A program made the position numbers and the translations under genes. The notes under the pieces are model-generated. The model saw nothing but the letters and a program-made list of their open reading frames with translations, made no database searches and was not told where the DNA came from. A DNA stretch of 42,280 nt from Sphingomonas trueperi. GTDB taxonomy: Bacteria > Pseudomonadota > Alphaproteobacteria > Sphingomonadales > Sphingomonadaceae. The DNA lies in NCBI RefSeq assembly GCF_011927635.1, contig NZ_JAATJB010000023.1:1-42280 (forward strand). The letters run 5' to 3'. Shown here one piece after another: positions 8,353 to 16,682 of the stretch (position 1 is the stretch's first letter; every line of letters starts with the position of its first letter).

Positions 8353-10806
8353 TCACTGCTGCGGCGTGTCGCCAAGCGCGTTCGAAAGGTCCGGCGCGCG
8401 ATCGGGCGCGGTCTCGCCGGGCCGCCACCAATAGGCCTGCCCCTGCTCAGATGCGCGCTTCTCCATCCGATCGAACGCCTTGCGATAGTCGGGATCGGCC
8501 ATTTCCTGCATCTGGTCGATCAGCAATCGTTCGAACGCCGCGCGCATGTACCAGAGCGACCCGCCCGGCGTTTCGCCGCGTACCGCCTTGGTCAGGCGGC
8601 GGCCGTAATTGACCTTCTGCTTCGGGTCCATGCTGTCCCACATCGCGTCCAGCGAGAGGGAATTCACCGTGTCAAGCGTTGCCCACGCCGGGCCCTTCAG
8701 CGTGTCGCTGAAACTGGATCCGAAGCGGCTTTCGCTGGACTTGAGGAAGTCGCCATAGATACCGGCGCCGCCGCCCTGCGCCGCCGCGGCGCCGAGGAAC
8801 GCCCAATCCTCCATCGGCCGCGGGTCTTTGCCCTTGGCGAGCTCCTTCATCTGGAGCGCCAGCGCGCCCGCCACAGTGGTGGTGATCATCAGGCCCAGCG
8901 CGTAGCCGGCGCGGCCCTGCCACGTCGTCATCGCCATCATCCGCCGCGCGTGCAGCATCGTCACCGTCGCGGTAAACCCCTTGAACTGGAATGCCGTGCG
9001 GCCCAGTTCGCCCAGCCAGGTGCCCGGCCGAAAATTGGCGTTCACCATCGCGCCCAGCTCCAGCCCGCCCACCGGGACAGCGATGTCGGTTTCGGCCTGG
9101 ATCATGCCCAGCACGCGGTCGCTCAGCGCGCGATCGGCGATGTCCATCGGATAGAGCCAGGTCGCACCGCGTTCCTCGCGCAGCGGTGTGGCGCGGATCG
9201 CATCCCACTCGGCCGCTCCGATGCCATAGCGCTGGAGCATGCGGGCATAGCGCGGATCGAGCCGCGAGAATTCATGCTCGGCGAAATGCGCGAGCGAGCC
9301 GACGAAATCCATGCCGAAGCCCCAGCGGCCAGCCTGGGTGAAAGCGTTGAGGCCAGAGAGGCGCAGCACGCCTTCTGCCACCCGACGCGAAACCTCGCCC
9401 GTCATTTCCTCGAGAAGATACCGCCCCTGGGTGGAGGCCGCATGGGCATAATCCTCGGCAATCAGGCCGGTACGGATCGCGTGCGCGCGATCGGTCGCGT
9501 CGAGCGGATTGATGTATTTCACATAGCCGGTGATCGTGCTGGTGGTGGGCAGCCCGTTGAAGCTGCGCGTGAGCTGCTGCGTGGCCACGTCGCTGGTGGC
9601 GGACAGCGTGGCGCTGCCCAGCTTGGTTGCAACCTGCCAGCTGCGGATCGCCGAGAAGAAAAGTGCCAGCTTGCGGCTATACGGCTCGCGCAGCTTGCCC
9701 GTCGCTTCGTCGAACAGGTTCTGCAGCTTCTTCGCCGCCTTGTCCGCCGAGGCCTTGGCCTTGCGGTCGCCCAGCTCGGCCGCCGACTTGCGGACGGTAT
9801 CCTGCAGCCATTTAAGCCCGGCCGGCGGGTTCGGCCCCAGCGTCTCCATCAGCGCCACGTCGCGGCTCCGGCGATCGATTTCCCCCATCAGCGCGTCATA
9901 GATGCTGCCGACGCCGAACCGATCATGATAAGCGCGCCAATCCTTGCCCGATCGGAACTGGAGCACCCGATGTTCGCCCAGCCGGTTGGCCAGGCTGCGC
10001 TGGCCCATGCCGCCCGGGTTTACCCGCGAAAGCCCATCGGTCTCGATCGCGCGGTGCATGTCGCGCAGCAGCTCGTCCAGCGCTTCGTCGGTGAAGGGCT
10101 GGCCGGTGCTGCGATCGATCATCCGGTCGCGATCGAGCAGCGGCACCAGGAAGTCGCGCCAGGCCGGATAGCCGGCATCGCCCACCTTGGCGCTGTCGTG
10201 ATTATGCGCGAGGCCGCGATTTTCCAGCTTGCCAATGTCCGCCCCGGCCGCGTTGGCGCGGCGGCGGAGCATGTCCAGCGTTTCGGTCGCCGCCTGGGCC
10301 AGCTCGGTCGCATTGGCATCGTCCACCTTGTCGCCGTGCATCGCGTCGACCATGGCTTCCAGGTCGCTCTTGTTGCGCACCCGCCCAGCTAAATCGGCAC
10401 GGTGACGCAGCAGCACCTGATCCAGCGCCGCGTGCGCCCGGCCGCGGATCGCCTTCCAGCGATATTCGAACGGCAGCCAGGGTGCGCGATCGTCGTGGAT
10501 CAGGATGCTTTCCGCGGCCCGAGCCGGGATCGGCTTGGCCGGATCGTGCCCCACGAAACGCGCCATGTTGGCCGCCATTTCTTTCTGCGCGGCTACACCC
10601 AGCAAGGTGCGCCGCTTCTTCAGCGTGGCTTCGGCGGCGAGCTGCTCGACCGTCTTGGCGGTGGCCTCGGCCTTGGCGGCAGCCTCCCCCATCTGGCCGC
10701 GATAATAGCTGAGCAGCTCGTCGAACTTGGCCATGATCATGCGGCCACGCTGCTCGGTCAGCTCGCCCCGCTCGACCATGCCGGGAATGCAAACGTCCAA
10801 GCTCAC
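8353..10806 (-). CDS. Large internal virion (DNA ejection) protein, gp16-like position
   Basis: An approximately 817-residue, mainly helical protein with scattered hydrophobic stretches, such as ALGLMITTTVAGALALQM about 175 residues from the C-terminus. It is the last of the three large internal proteins and sits directly before the tail fibre, where short-tailed phages encode the big ejection protein that enters the cell with DNA. No transglycosylase motif is seen in it; that domain is in the preceding gene. I chose the GTG at 10806 because it overlaps the upstream stop (GTGA) and lies 6 bp after AGGGGG. A GTG at 10812 is also in frame. Confidence 0.7.
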   Translation of the reverse strand: MSLDVCIPGMVERGELTEQRGRMIMAKFDELLSYYRGQMGEAAAKAEATAKTVEQLAAEATLKKRRTLLGVAAQKEMAANMARFVGHDPAKPIPARAAESILIHDDRAPWLPFEYRWKAIRGRAHAALDQVLLRHRADLAGRVRNKSDLEAMVDAMHGDKVDDANATELAQAATETLDMLRRRANAAGADIGKLENRGLAHNHDSAKVGDAGYPAWRDFLVPLLDRDRMIDRSTGQPFTDEALDELLRDMHRAIETDGLSRVNPGGMGQRSLANRLGEHRVLQFRSGKDWRAYHDRFGVGSIYDALMGEIDRRSRDVALMETLGPNPPAGLKWLQDTVRKSAAELGDRKAKASADKAAKKLQNLFDEATGKLREPYSRKLALFFSAIRSWQVATKLGSATLSATSDVATQQLTRSFNGLPTTSTITGYVKYINPLDATDRAHAIRTGLIAEDYAHAASTQGRYLLEEMTGEVSRRVAEGVLRLSGLNAFTQAGRWGFGMDFVGSLAHFAEHEFSRLDPRYARMLQRYGIGAAEWDAIRATPLREERGATWLYPMDIADRALSDRVLGMIQAETDIAVPVGGLELGAMVNANFRPGTWLGELGRTAFQFKGFTATVTMLHARRMMAMTTWQGRAGYALGLMITTTVAGALALQMKELAKGKDPRPMEDWAFLGAAAAQGGGAGIYGDFLKSSESRFGSSFSDTLKGPAWATLDTVNSLSLDAMWDSMDPKQKVNYGRRLTKAVRGETPGGSLWYMRAAFERLLIDQMQEMADPDYRKAFDRMEKRASEQGQAYWWRPGETAPDRAPDLSNALGDTPQQ

Positions 10807-13688
10807 AGGCACCCCCTGATATTGTCGATTTCAGCCGCGTCCGCGTCCAGATCTGCCAACAGCTGGCGCAGCGTCACCGGCTGCCCCTCAAGATCAAGAT
10901 ACATTTCCTGGGCGACACCAGCAAATTCGCTGTTCGTCGATCGATGCTCGGCGATCCAGGCGCGCACCTCGGCCGTGCCGACCTCGTAACCCGCAATCGA
11001 CGCCTCGCTATCGCGCACGCGCTTGAGATAGTCTTTTTCGCCGAACGCGGCACGGTAGCCTTCCGCGAACTGCTGCCGCAGCAAGCGATCCGTGCCGGTG
11101 TCCGCCGGGTAGCGCTCGCGCGCGATATCGGACAGGCGCTGCTCCAGCTCGGTCAACGCTTCTTCGCGCAGCACGAAGTGCAGCTCGGCCGGGTCGAGAG
11201 AAGCAAGCCCCGCGCCTTCCTCGGCGGCGCTTTGGCGGGCCAACTCGGCGCGCAGATCATGCTCGATGCTCTGCACCTGGGCTTCCGCCTCCCGGCCGGC
11301 GGGATCGTCGAACGCCTTGGCCGACAGCTCGCGCTCCACCGGCACCCCGGCTGAGCGTTCCGGCGGGCGGATCTGCTCCAGATCGAGGTTGTCGGAGCGC
11401 TGCACGAGTTGGGCTTCGGCATCAGCGCGGTCGCGCGACCAGCCCACCAGCTCGCCCGTGTCGCGGTTTCGGATCGCCCATACCGGCTCGGGTGTTAACC
11501 CCTGCGCCGCCGCTGCAGCCCATTGCTGTTCCAGCGCCGCCATCTTGTCGTCGGCAGGCGCAGCGCGTATATCCCGTTGGGCCCCGGCGCGCGGAGAGAC
11601 GGCCGCGCTCCCACCTGATCCCCGCTCAGAGTTCGGGTCAGGCCGGGGCTTTTCATACGCGGTCAACAGCCACGTCTGATCGTCGCCGTGCCATGTGAGC
11701 GCGATGCTCGCCTCATGATCGGCGCTTTCCAGCACCAGCCGTTCGGCCCGGCGCTGCTTCACCGTCATGTCGCGCAGCAATTCGGGCAGCCGATCGAGGA
11801 TATCGCCCATCTCGGGGTGCTTGGCGAGGATATGCGACAGGCCATAGCCGCCCTTGTATGCGCGGGCGGGATCGCCGGGCACACCCCAGCGCACGTCGAT
11901 ATCGCCGGTCTCCGAATGCCAGAGCAGCCCAGGCGCTTCCTGCATCTGCCCAGCTTCCATCGCTCGCCGCGCCTCGACCAGCGACGCTCCCCGATCGCGC
12001 ACCGGCGCGGCGGCGGGTTCCCAATCCATGCCGCGCACCGGCACGTCCGCATCTTCACTCGCGAGACGTGTGCCGAAGTCCACTTCCATCTGCGGCGCCG
12101 CTTCGCGCTCGCGCGCCCAGCTCGCCGCCTCGGCATTGGCTGCGTCGGCCGCGCGTTGCGCCGCCTGCCATTCCTCATCGCTGGCGAACTGCTCGCGCGG
12201 CACGGTCGCGCCATCGCCCTTGTCCCCCATCCGCGCATGCGCCCATTCGATCACGTCGGCCGCGCTCTTGCCGCGCAGGAACGGATTGGCGTCGATCGCC
12301 GCCTTGGACAGTAGCTGCTCGATCGGCGTGTTGGGCGCGGCGCGCAGGATCTTGCCCGCCCCGCCCTGCCCGGCAAAATGCATTAGGTACAGATTGCCGG
12401 CCGTCTCGGGCGCGCCCAGGCGACGCAGCGCGGCGGAATTGTCCGCAACCATGTCGTTCATAAGCTGCTCTTGCAGCTGCGGGTCGCGGCGCTTGGCCAG
12501 GATCGCTTCGTCGCTCAGGCCCTGCCGGCCGAAGCGCTGCTCGTAGTAGCGCAGCCAGGTGGGCGCGACGAACTGGTACCGCCCCAGCGCGGAGGAGTTT
12601 GGATTTGCCGCCAGATCATTGCCGCCGCTCTCGGCAACAGCAATCTTCGCCTTCAACTGTTCGCGTGGAACAGCCGATGTTTCACGAGGAACCACCAGCG
12701 GATCAAGCGGGGCAGGCGTCGGTGCCGAGCCGAGCGAGGTGCCCGAAAGCGCCCGCGCACGCGCGCTCGGCGCGCTGCTGTCGAGGATCGACGATATCGC
12801 CGCCTGCAGCCGCTCGGCATGCACCTCCGCCCCGCTGCCGGCGCCGAATGGGCTGGTGGCCGCAATATCAGCCTGCCGTTCGTCGACATGCGCGGCAGCC
12901 ACTTCATCGGGCGTCATCCGGTCGCGGCCGATCACGCGTTTGGCCAGCGCCCCCAGAGGCTCCAGGATCAGCCCTTGCATGCCGGCACCAGCCACTCCGG
13001 CCATGCCGATATTCGCCGCCGCCTCACCCGCCGTCAGTGCCTCGCCGCGCTTGGCGCGCTCCGCCGCGATCAGCGGCTGCTCCACCGCCTCGGTCGCCGC
13101 ATTGACCAGAGCCTCCGAAAGGATGCGCCGCGCCACCGTGGCACCGCCACCGCCGCCCAGCGGCAGGGTGGCGAGGTTCCAGGGATCGGCGGCACCCGCC
13201 GCGAACCCCCCGATGGTCGAACCCCAGCCACGATCGCGCGACACCGTCACGCGATCGGCTGCGCGGCGCTTCGCCTCGCGCTCGTCCACCTGCTTCCCGA
13301 AGGCGTCCGGATCTCCGGGCACACCGGCCAGGAAGTCCGGCTTGCGGCGGCGAACCTCGGCCAGATCGGCGAAGACGTTTACGTCGTTCACCCCGGCCGT
13401 GTTGTGCCCCACCCAATAATAGCGGTTGGCTGACTTGCCCGTTTCGGCCTGGAGCGCCTCGATGATGGGTGAATAGGAGTCCATCACCTTTTGGTCGCGA
13501 TAGCCCGCCCAGTCGTCGCGGGCGAGCTGCCACCCCGCCGCAGCGGCTTCCCACCAGCCGGGCTGCGGCATGTCCGCCGGCCCCTTGGCGGCCGGAAGCG
13601 CATTGGGATCGCTGCTGTAGAAGCTGGTCCGATCGGGGCCGGGTGCGGGTGCCGGGGCTGGCGTAGGGCCGCCGCGAAGGTCGCTCAT
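10803..13688 (-). CDS. Multidomain internal virion protein: lytic transglycosylase plus candidate BECR-fold nuclease
   Basis: A 961-residue protein. Residues 1-340 are Pro/Ala-rich then helical. Residues about 345-490 form an SLT-type lytic transglycosylase (catalytic Glu353 in AESGG; GRYQF at 369-373) that would open the cell wall during DNA entry. Residues about 586-680 read LLWHSETGDIDVRWG, then GGYGLSHILAKHPE (conserved-looking His619 and His624), then two strands ending TWLLTAYEK. This pattern matches the phage Barnase-EndoU-ColicinE5/D-RelE (BECR) nucleases attached to large ejected 'polyvalent' proteins. The C-terminal part (about 715-961) is helical. Transglycosylase is well supported; the nuclease call is a fold-level guess. 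The ATG overlaps the upstream stop. Confidence 0.75.
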   Translation of the reverse strand: MSDLRGGPTPAPAPAPGPDRTSFYSSDPNALPAAKGPADMPQPGWWEAAAAGWQLARDDWAGYRDQKVMDSYSPIIEALQAETGKSANRYYWVGHNTAGVNDVNVFADLAEVRRRKPDFLAGVPGDPDAFGKQVDEREAKRRAADRVTVSRDRGWGSTIGGFAAGAADPWNLATLPLGGGGGATVARRILSEALVNAATEAVEQPLIAAERAKRGEALTAGEAAANIGMAGVAGAGMQGLILEPLGALAKRVIGRDRMTPDEVAAAHVDERQADIAATSPFGAGSGAEVHAERLQAAISSILDSSAPSARARALSGTSLGSAPTPAPLDPLVVPRETSAVPREQLKAKIAVAESGGNDLAANPNSSALGRYQFVAPTWLRYYEQRFGRQGLSDEAILAKRRDPQLQEQLMNDMVADNSAALRRLGAPETAGNLYLMHFAGQGGAGKILRAAPNTPIEQLLSKAAIDANPFLRGKSAADVIEWAHARMGDKGDGATVPREQFASDEEWQAAQRAADAANAEAASWAREREAAPQMEVDFGTRLASEDADVPVRGMDWEPAAAPVRDRGASLVEARRAMEAGQMQEAPGLLWHSETGDIDVRWGVPGDPARAYKGGYGLSHILAKHPEMGDILDRLPELLRDMTVKQRRAERLVLESADHEASIALTWHGDDQTWLLTAYEKPRPDPNSERGSGGSAAVSPRAGAQRDIRAAPADDKMAALEQQWAAAAAQGLTPEPVWAIRNRDTGELVGWSRDRADAEAQLVQRSDNLDLEQIRPPERSAGVPVERELSAKAFDDPAGREAEAQVQSIEHDLRAELARQSAAEEGAGLASLDPAELHFVLREEALTELEQRLSDIARERYPADTGTDRLLRQQFAEGYRAAFGEKDYLKRVRDSEASIAGYEVGTAEVRAWIAEHRSTNSEFAGVAQEMYLDLEGQPVTLRQLLADLDADAAEIDNIRGCL

Positions 13689-15703
13689 TTCCAGGGCACC
13701 TGGGCCGCGTCGACCACGAAGGTGCCGCCGCCCTTCACATTCAGGAAGTTACCGGCGCGGGTGCGGAACGCATACCGCGTGCCGCCGACATAGACCGGCA
13801 GCAGCCCGCGCAGCTCGGTCGCGGTCACGTCACGGCCGTCCGGCCATTGCGGCTGGGCATTGCCCGCCGCCTTCGACCATTCCGGCCCGCTGGCGCGAGC
13901 GAACCGGCGGAATACGCCTTCCGCCGTCCAGCCGCTGGGAATGATCACCCGCTGGCTGTTGAACAGCGCAGTGCCGCCCTTATGTTCGCCGCCCTGCGTG
14001 AAGCCGCCGAGCGTGGCTTCCACCGCCCCGCGCCAGGCATCCTCGCTCCAGCCGGTCGCGCCGGCCTGCGCCATTCGGTACGCGTAGAAGTGCTTGGCAG
14101 CGTCGAACGTATCGGATGCATAGTCCGCCGGCATCCCCGCCAGCGCGGCGCCGGTATATTGGTCGAACACCTTCTTGGCCTTCTCGGCCGCGAACACCTG
14201 CTGATGCGCCTTCAGCGCATCGGGCCCATTCAGGATGCCGCGCACCAGATCGGCGCCGCCGGGCGCATTCAGGAAGGTGGCAGCGATGCGGAAGCTGCCG
14301 TCATCGCGGCCGGAAATCTGCCGAGCCGCGCCGAGGATCGCTGCCGGATCACGGAACCCGGCAATGGTCTGGAGCGCCTGCAGACGCTGGGCGGGGTTGC
14401 CCTCGGCCAGGTCGCGCAGCGGCTTCACCTCATCGGGCAGCAGCGGCTCGACCGCGACGCGCCCATAGGTTTTGGCCGCCGCCAAGGCTTCGGCGCTGCG
14501 GCGCTGGAGGCTGGCAGGATCGCTCAGGTTCAGCGGTGTCACCGTCTTGCCCGTGGCGAACTGGAGCTGGAGCATCGCACCACCAGATTGGTTGAGCCGC
14601 TCGGACTGTTGCTGCCGCAGCGCCTGGGCACCCTTCAGTTCGGAGGCCTCGGCCGGGGTGAGGCCGCCATTGCCCTGCTTCGCCACCAGCGCATTGATCC
14701 GGGTATCGAGCTGCGGCAGGTTCGCGCCGCGATAGCCGATTGCCGCCGCCATCTCGGTCCCCTTGGCGCGCGCCTCGGCCGCCGCGCTGGTATCCCCGAT
14801 CGCCTCATAGCGCGTGGCCAGCCCCATCCAGTCGCCAGGGGTGCCGGCGCCGGTATCGAGATTGGCACGCAGCGTGGCGAGCTGCTCGCGCTGGAGCTTC
14901 AATTCGTGTTCGGCGGCGGCGCGCTGTTCTGTCTCAACCTGCCGTTGGCGGATATCGGCCCCGCGGCGCAGCTGGTCGACAAGCTCGGGGCTCCCCAGCA
15001 TCGACTGGATCTCGGGGCTGTCGAGCAGCTTGATCGCCCCTTGCGGGTTTTCCATTGCCTGTCGCGAGACGAGCGCCTGCGTTACCTTCTGGTCGCCATA
15101 GCGCTTGAGCTTCTCGGTGTCGTCGGCGCCGAGGCCGAGGCCGTCGGCCAAGGTGCGCAGACGATCGCGCTCGGCGATGAACTGGTTCGGGTCGCGCGCC
15201 GCGAGCAAGCCGGCTCCATCCACCGCCACGCCGAAATCGTCGCGTTGCTTTTCGATCTGGCGTCCCGTTTGCCAGCGTTGTTCACCAGTGAGCAGCGATC
15301 CGCCATATTCGGCGAGCGATACCATCGCGCCATCCTGCGCGGCACGGTTGCTCACCCCCGACATCAGCTTGTCGCGGGTATCTTCCCACAGCTTCTGCAC
15401 TGCCTCGGCATGCCCAGCCGCGCCGGGTGCCGCGGACGTGCGCAGTTCGTCGATTTTCGCGGAAAGGTCGACACGCGCCTGGGCGAACCGCGCCGCGAAA
15501 TCGGCTGACTGCGATTGCCGCTCCTGCTGATACTGGATCTCGGCAACGCGGTTGCGGGTGTCCTGCTCGTTCTGCGCCACGCCAACGGCAACGTTACCCA
15601 CCTGCTGCAGGCCGGCCGCGATAAACCGGCCGGGGTTGGCGACATCAGGCGTCGGCATCGAGCGCTGCACGTCGCGCGGCGCATAGCTGGGAGGTAGCGC
15701 CAT
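13685..15703 (-). CDS. Internal virion protein (gp15-like position)
   Basis: A 672-residue, long helical protein rich in Ala, Gln and Arg. The first 40 residues are flexible and proline-containing; coiled-coil-like stretches follow at about 60-130 and 235-300. Order and size match the second ejection protein of short-tailed phages (small, medium, large internal proteins after the tail tube genes). It should form part of the internal core or trans-envelope channel. There is no catalytic motif. Its stop overlaps the start of the transglycosylase-bearing protein (ATGA). Function is inferred from position. Confidence 0.68.
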   Translation of the reverse strand: MALPPSYAPRDVQRSMPTPDVANPGRFIAAGLQQVGNVAVGVAQNEQDTRNRVAEIQYQQERQSQSADFAARFAQARVDLSAKIDELRTSAAPGAAGHAEAVQKLWEDTRDKLMSGVSNRAAQDGAMVSLAEYGGSLLTGEQRWQTGRQIEKQRDDFGVAVDGAGLLAARDPNQFIAERDRLRTLADGLGLGADDTEKLKRYGDQKVTQALVSRQAMENPQGAIKLLDSPEIQSMLGSPELVDQLRRGADIRQRQVETEQRAAAEHELKLQREQLATLRANLDTGAGTPGDWMGLATRYEAIGDTSAAAEARAKGTEMAAAIGYRGANLPQLDTRINALVAKQGNGGLTPAEASELKGAQALRQQQSERLNQSGGAMLQLQFATGKTVTPLNLSDPASLQRRSAEALAAAKTYGRVAVEPLLPDEVKPLRDLAEGNPAQRLQALQTIAGFRDPAAILGAARQISGRDDGSFRIAATFLNAPGGADLVRGILNGPDALKAHQQVFAAEKAKKVFDQYTGAALAGMPADYASDTFDAAKHFYAYRMAQAGATGWSEDAWRGAVEATLGGFTQGGEHKGGTALFNSQRVIIPSGWTAEGVFRRFARASGPEWSKAAGNAQPQWPDGRDVTATELRGLLPVYVGGTRYAFRTRAGNFLNVKGGGTFVVDAAQVPWK

Positions 15704-15706
15704 GAC

Positions 15707-16252
15707 TTAGAACCCCGTTCCCGTTGGACGCGTTCCGCCGCTGGGCATCGGCACCGGCATCGTCGTGCCCGGCGCGCGCGGCATGCGGCCGGCGGCGCCC
15801 GCCGCAGCAACCCGGCCGGATTGCGTGAACGAGGCATAGCCGCCCAGCGCCTGAGCCCCAGCGCCGATCAGCCCACCCCACAGCGCAGCCTTGGCCTCCG
15901 ATCGCTTTCCGGCCGCTTCGGCCCGCAGCGCATCTGCCTGTCGCCCCGCCGCGTGGCGGGCGTTGAGCACGTCCCATTCGGCATCGATCGCGTTTTGCGT
16001 GATCACGTCCAGCGCCGATCCGGTGCCGATCGCGGTGCCGTTCATCCCCAGTGCCGCCATCGCCTCGCCCTGGGTTGCCCGCGCCTTGCGGCGCAGATCC
16101 TCGGTCTGGCGCGCGCCATCCATTTCGGCGAGCTGCGCATTGGCTTCATCCACGCCCGCCTGCGCGCGCAGCGTGTCGCTCTGGTTCACCGCGCCATAGA
16201 TGCCACCGGCCAGCTGCAGGCCGATCGCCAGCGGTGCCGCATAATGCGCCAT
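15707..16252 (-). CDS. Small internal virion protein (gp14-like position)
   Basis: A 181-residue protein. Two hydrophobic glycine/alanine segments (about residues 4-23 and 121-142) flank a charged helical middle, and a Pro/Gly-rich tail follows. A small membrane-active protein at this place, first of the internal-protein series, is typical of T7 gp14-like ejection proteins that insert in the outer membrane. The ATG at 16252 has a strong GGGGGAG site and follows the previous stop by one base. The family is not recognised by sequence, only by layout and topology. Confidence 0.62.
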   Translation of the reverse strand: MAHYAAPLAIGLQLAGGIYGAVNQSDTLRAQAGVDEANAQLAEMDGARQTEDLRRKARATQGEAMAALGMNGTAIGTGSALDVITQNAIDAEWDVLNARHAAGRQADALRAEAAGKRSEAKAALWGGLIGAGAQALGGYASFTQSGRVAAAGAAGRMPRAPGTTMPVPMPSGGTRPTGTGF

Positions 16253-16253
16253 G

Positions 16254-16682
16254 TCAGCGCTCCCCCTTCAATCGGCTGTACAGGTCAAAATCCATTCCGG
16301 GCTCGAGCTCGCGCATCGTGCCCTCGCGCCGGAAGCCCAGGCGGCGCAGCCAGCCATGGCCGCCGGCATGGCCGGTGCGGACGTGCGCAGTGATGCGGCG
16401 ATAGTCGGCCTCATCGATCACCGCCCGCACCATGCGCGTCACCCGCACCATCTCGCGCGGGGTGAGCGCCGCGATCCGTGACCAGACCAATGCGCTGTCG
16501 TTCGGCAGCTCGACGAACCCGCCGGTGAAGACCAGGCGCCCGTCATCGTCGCGGATCGAGAAGGCGGGACCGGCGTCGCTCAGCCGGCACGCCTGCGAAA
16601 AGCTCACATCCGCCGGGCCGGCCTGCTCTGGTTGCGGCACCAGCTCGGCCAAGTCGAAGGGCTGCATATCCATCGCCCGCAT
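16254..16682 (-). CDS. GNAT-like/T7 gp13-like (DUF2833-type) virion protein
   Basis: A 142-residue protein with the outline of an N-acetyltransferase fold: strands around FSIRDDDGRLVFTGGF, a helix with RMVRAVIDEADYRRITAHV, then GHGWLRRLGFRREGTMREL, which resembles the C-terminal 'LGFxxEG' of GNAT enzymes. The classic acetyl-CoA loop (Q/RxxGxG/A) is not evident, so it may be non-enzymatic. T7 internal protein A (gp13) is a comparable small protein between tail tube and internal proteins. The ATG overlaps the upstream stop (TGATG). Confidence 0.62.
   Translation of the reverse strand: MRAMDMQPFDLAELVPQPEQAGPADVSFSQACRLSDAGPAFSIRDDDGRLVFTGGFVELPNDSALVWSRIAALTPREMVRVTRMVRAVIDEADYRRITAHVRTGHAGGHGWLRRLGFRREGTMRELEPGMDFDLYSRLKGER

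Noticed and set aside
8353..13688. Virion or T7-type phage RNA polymerase
   Set aside because: The large proteins here fit internal/ejection proteins; no polymerase motifs were seen in them or elsewhere, so late transcription must use host polymerase.
16254..16682. Active N-acetyltransferase
   Set aside because: The fold outline is GNAT-like but the acetyl-CoA-binding loop motif is not visible; a structural gp13-like role is safer.
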